7,006 nt of DNA from Synechococcales cyanobacterium 340R_concoct_173_sub (GTDB lineage Bacteria > Cyanobacteriota > Cyanobacteriia > Leptolyngbyales > Leptolyngbyaceae): contig JANXNM010000295.1 in the NCBI GenBank assembly GCA_025354065.1, positions 1 to 7,006 of the forward strand. Direction: 5' to 3'. The position numbers and the translations under genes were made by a program. Below are positions 6,052 through 7,006 of the stretch, one piece after another. Under the pieces are notes generated by a model. That model worked only from the letters and a program-made list of their open reading frames with translations. It ran no database searches and was not told the DNA's origin. The first letter of the stretch is position 1. The number at the start of each line of letters is the position of its first letter.

Positions 6052-7006
6052 TCAAAATAACGGTGTTTCAATCAAATCGTTAAACTGCGTTTGTCGTAGC
6101 CGATCGAGTTCCAACATCCGTCGATCTTCTGCTTGAATCCGTTGTTGGTAATGTTGTCCGAGATCAGGATTTGCAATAATATCGGTACTTTTCCAAAGAT
6201 CCAGCAAATGCCGTCGCCGCTTCTCACATACCACCCGTTCCAGTGTCGCTGTCGCCGATCGAATCACCAATGCTGCCCGTTCAATATCCGCACTGGTTTT
6301 TTCATCAAGTTGTAAAAACCGACAAACTTGAGTCAATTCCGGTGGAAACTCAGCACTCCGATCGCGCAATATCGACAATAAATCCGGGGCATCAGCCGAT
6401 TCAAATTCTAAATGAGTTGGGTATTGTTTTTGTACCTCTAGCGCCAAATACCAAAGGTAACGTTGTTGCGGTTGAGTGAATGACAAATCATGTTCATCTA
6501 AGGCATCTAAAACTAAATCCCGATGCTGTGGCGCGTGGAGATAGATGCGAAGTAATTGTTCCTCACAGGTATCTACTAACGTCCGATCGCCTGGTGTTTG
6601 CCATTTCTTCGATTGTCCATGCCAACGCTGCCCTTTCACTTGCAAACGTAAACTTTCCTCAATTTGACGCACAAAGCTTGTATTGCCTTGGCCTAAGAGT
6701 TCTGCACACTTTTGAATGTAATAGGTTCGTAATGTTGGATTGGGTAGATTTCCAAGGAGTTTTACGATTTCTTCCGTGGCGGCTTGAGATTGGTCCGGGC
6801 GGCTTAAGTCACGCTTTTGAATGGCTTGTTGAATTTGCCAATCAATCCAAAGTGGTGCATCTTCGAGTAATTTTTCATAGGTATTAGCCGAATTATTTTT
6901 TAAGAATTCATCCGGATCTTTACCATCAGGAATATTCAAAATTCGCAATTGAACTTCCCCTTGATAAGCCAGATTCGACACTTCCCCGATCGCCCGTTCT
7001 GTTGCC
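6052..7006 (-). CDS. dnaG: DNA primase DnaG, C-terminal half (cut by window edge)
   Basis: The DNA-dependent RNA polymerase DnaG makes RNA primers at the replication fork and is recruited by the DnaB helicase. The 317 residues present start inside the TOPRIM domain: the frame stays open to the right edge (ATERAIGEVSNLAYQG...), and the primase motif DGKDPDEFL lies near 6901-6927. A helical linker follows. The ~160-170 C-terminal residues (from about TCEEQLLRIYLH) form the DnaB-interacting helical domain, ending IETPLF before a TGA stop. The zinc-binding domain, most of the catalytic core and the TOPRIM DxD residues lie beyond the window. A GTG at 6979-6981 is an internal valine, not the start. 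The gene is convergent with the Uma2 gene; the 33-bp gap shows no obvious terminator hairpin. Confidence 0.93.
   Translation of the reverse strand, partial: ATERAIGEVSNLAYQGEVQLRILNIPDGKDPDEFLKNNSANTYEKLLEDAPLWIDWQIQQAIQKRDLSRPDQSQAATEEIVKLLGNLPNPTLRTYYIQKCAELLGQGNTSFVRQIEESLRLQVKGQRWHGQSKKWQTPGDRTLVDTCEEQLLRIYLHAPQHRDLVLDALDEHDLSFTQPQQRYLWYLALEVQKQYPTHLEFESADAPDLLSILRDRSAEFPPELTQVCRFLQLDEKTSADIERAALVIRSATATLERVVCEKRRRHLLDLWKSTDIIANPDLGQHYQQRIQAEDRRMLELDRLRQTQFNDLIETPLF

Noticed and set aside
1..7006. CRISPR array, tRNA, rRNA or insertion sequence
   Set aside because: No regularly spaced repeats with spacers, no cloverleaf-type sequence, no rRNA motifs and no transposase were seen.

Overview
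The window reads as ordinary chromosomal DNA of a cyanobacterium. Four perfect copies of the cyanobacterial palindrome HIP1 (GCGATCGC) lie at 80-87, 1165-1172, 2668-2675 and 5046-5053, and the core CGATCG recurs throughout. The aspartate kinase has the four-ACT-domain form known from cyanobacteria. There are also a cyanobacterial TerB-like protein, a Uma2 protein and a C-rich/G-rich intergenic repeat of a kind common in these genomes. The genus cannot be fixed from what is visible.

Layout, left to right. (1) 22-183, + strand: a 53-codon ORF whose N-terminus looks like a small cyanobacterial antitoxin-type protein, apparently truncated, running into the 3' end of the next gene. (2) 159-2345, - strand: a large Lhr-like superfamily 2 DEAD/DEAH helicase. 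(3) 2346-2562: a divergent intergenic region with a tandem 17-bp AT-rich repeat just upstream of the helicase start. (4) 2563-3057, + strand: a TerB-like all-helical protein with eroded acidic motifs. (5) 3058-3323: an intergenic region with two hairpins, one of them a long imperfect inverted repeat. (6) 3324-5120, + strand: lysC, aspartate kinase. (7) 5121-5304: a repeat and hairpin element followed by candidate -10 elements. (8) 5305-6018, + strand: a Uma2 (PD-(D/E)XK-like) protein. (9) 6052-7006, - strand: the C-terminal half of dnaG primase, running off the right edge.

The genes do not form one operon. Strand switches and intergenic repeats separate them. lysC (first step of the aspartate-family amino acids) and dnaG (replication priming) are housekeeping genes. 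The helicase, TerB-like gene, Uma2 gene and broken antitoxin-like ORF are accessory-type genes scattered between them.

I see no coherent new multi-gene system. The items most worth a second look are the tandem repeat in front of the helicase, the long hairpin between the TerB-like gene and lysC, the degraded metal-ligand motifs of the TerB-like protein, and the decayed antitoxin-like ORF.
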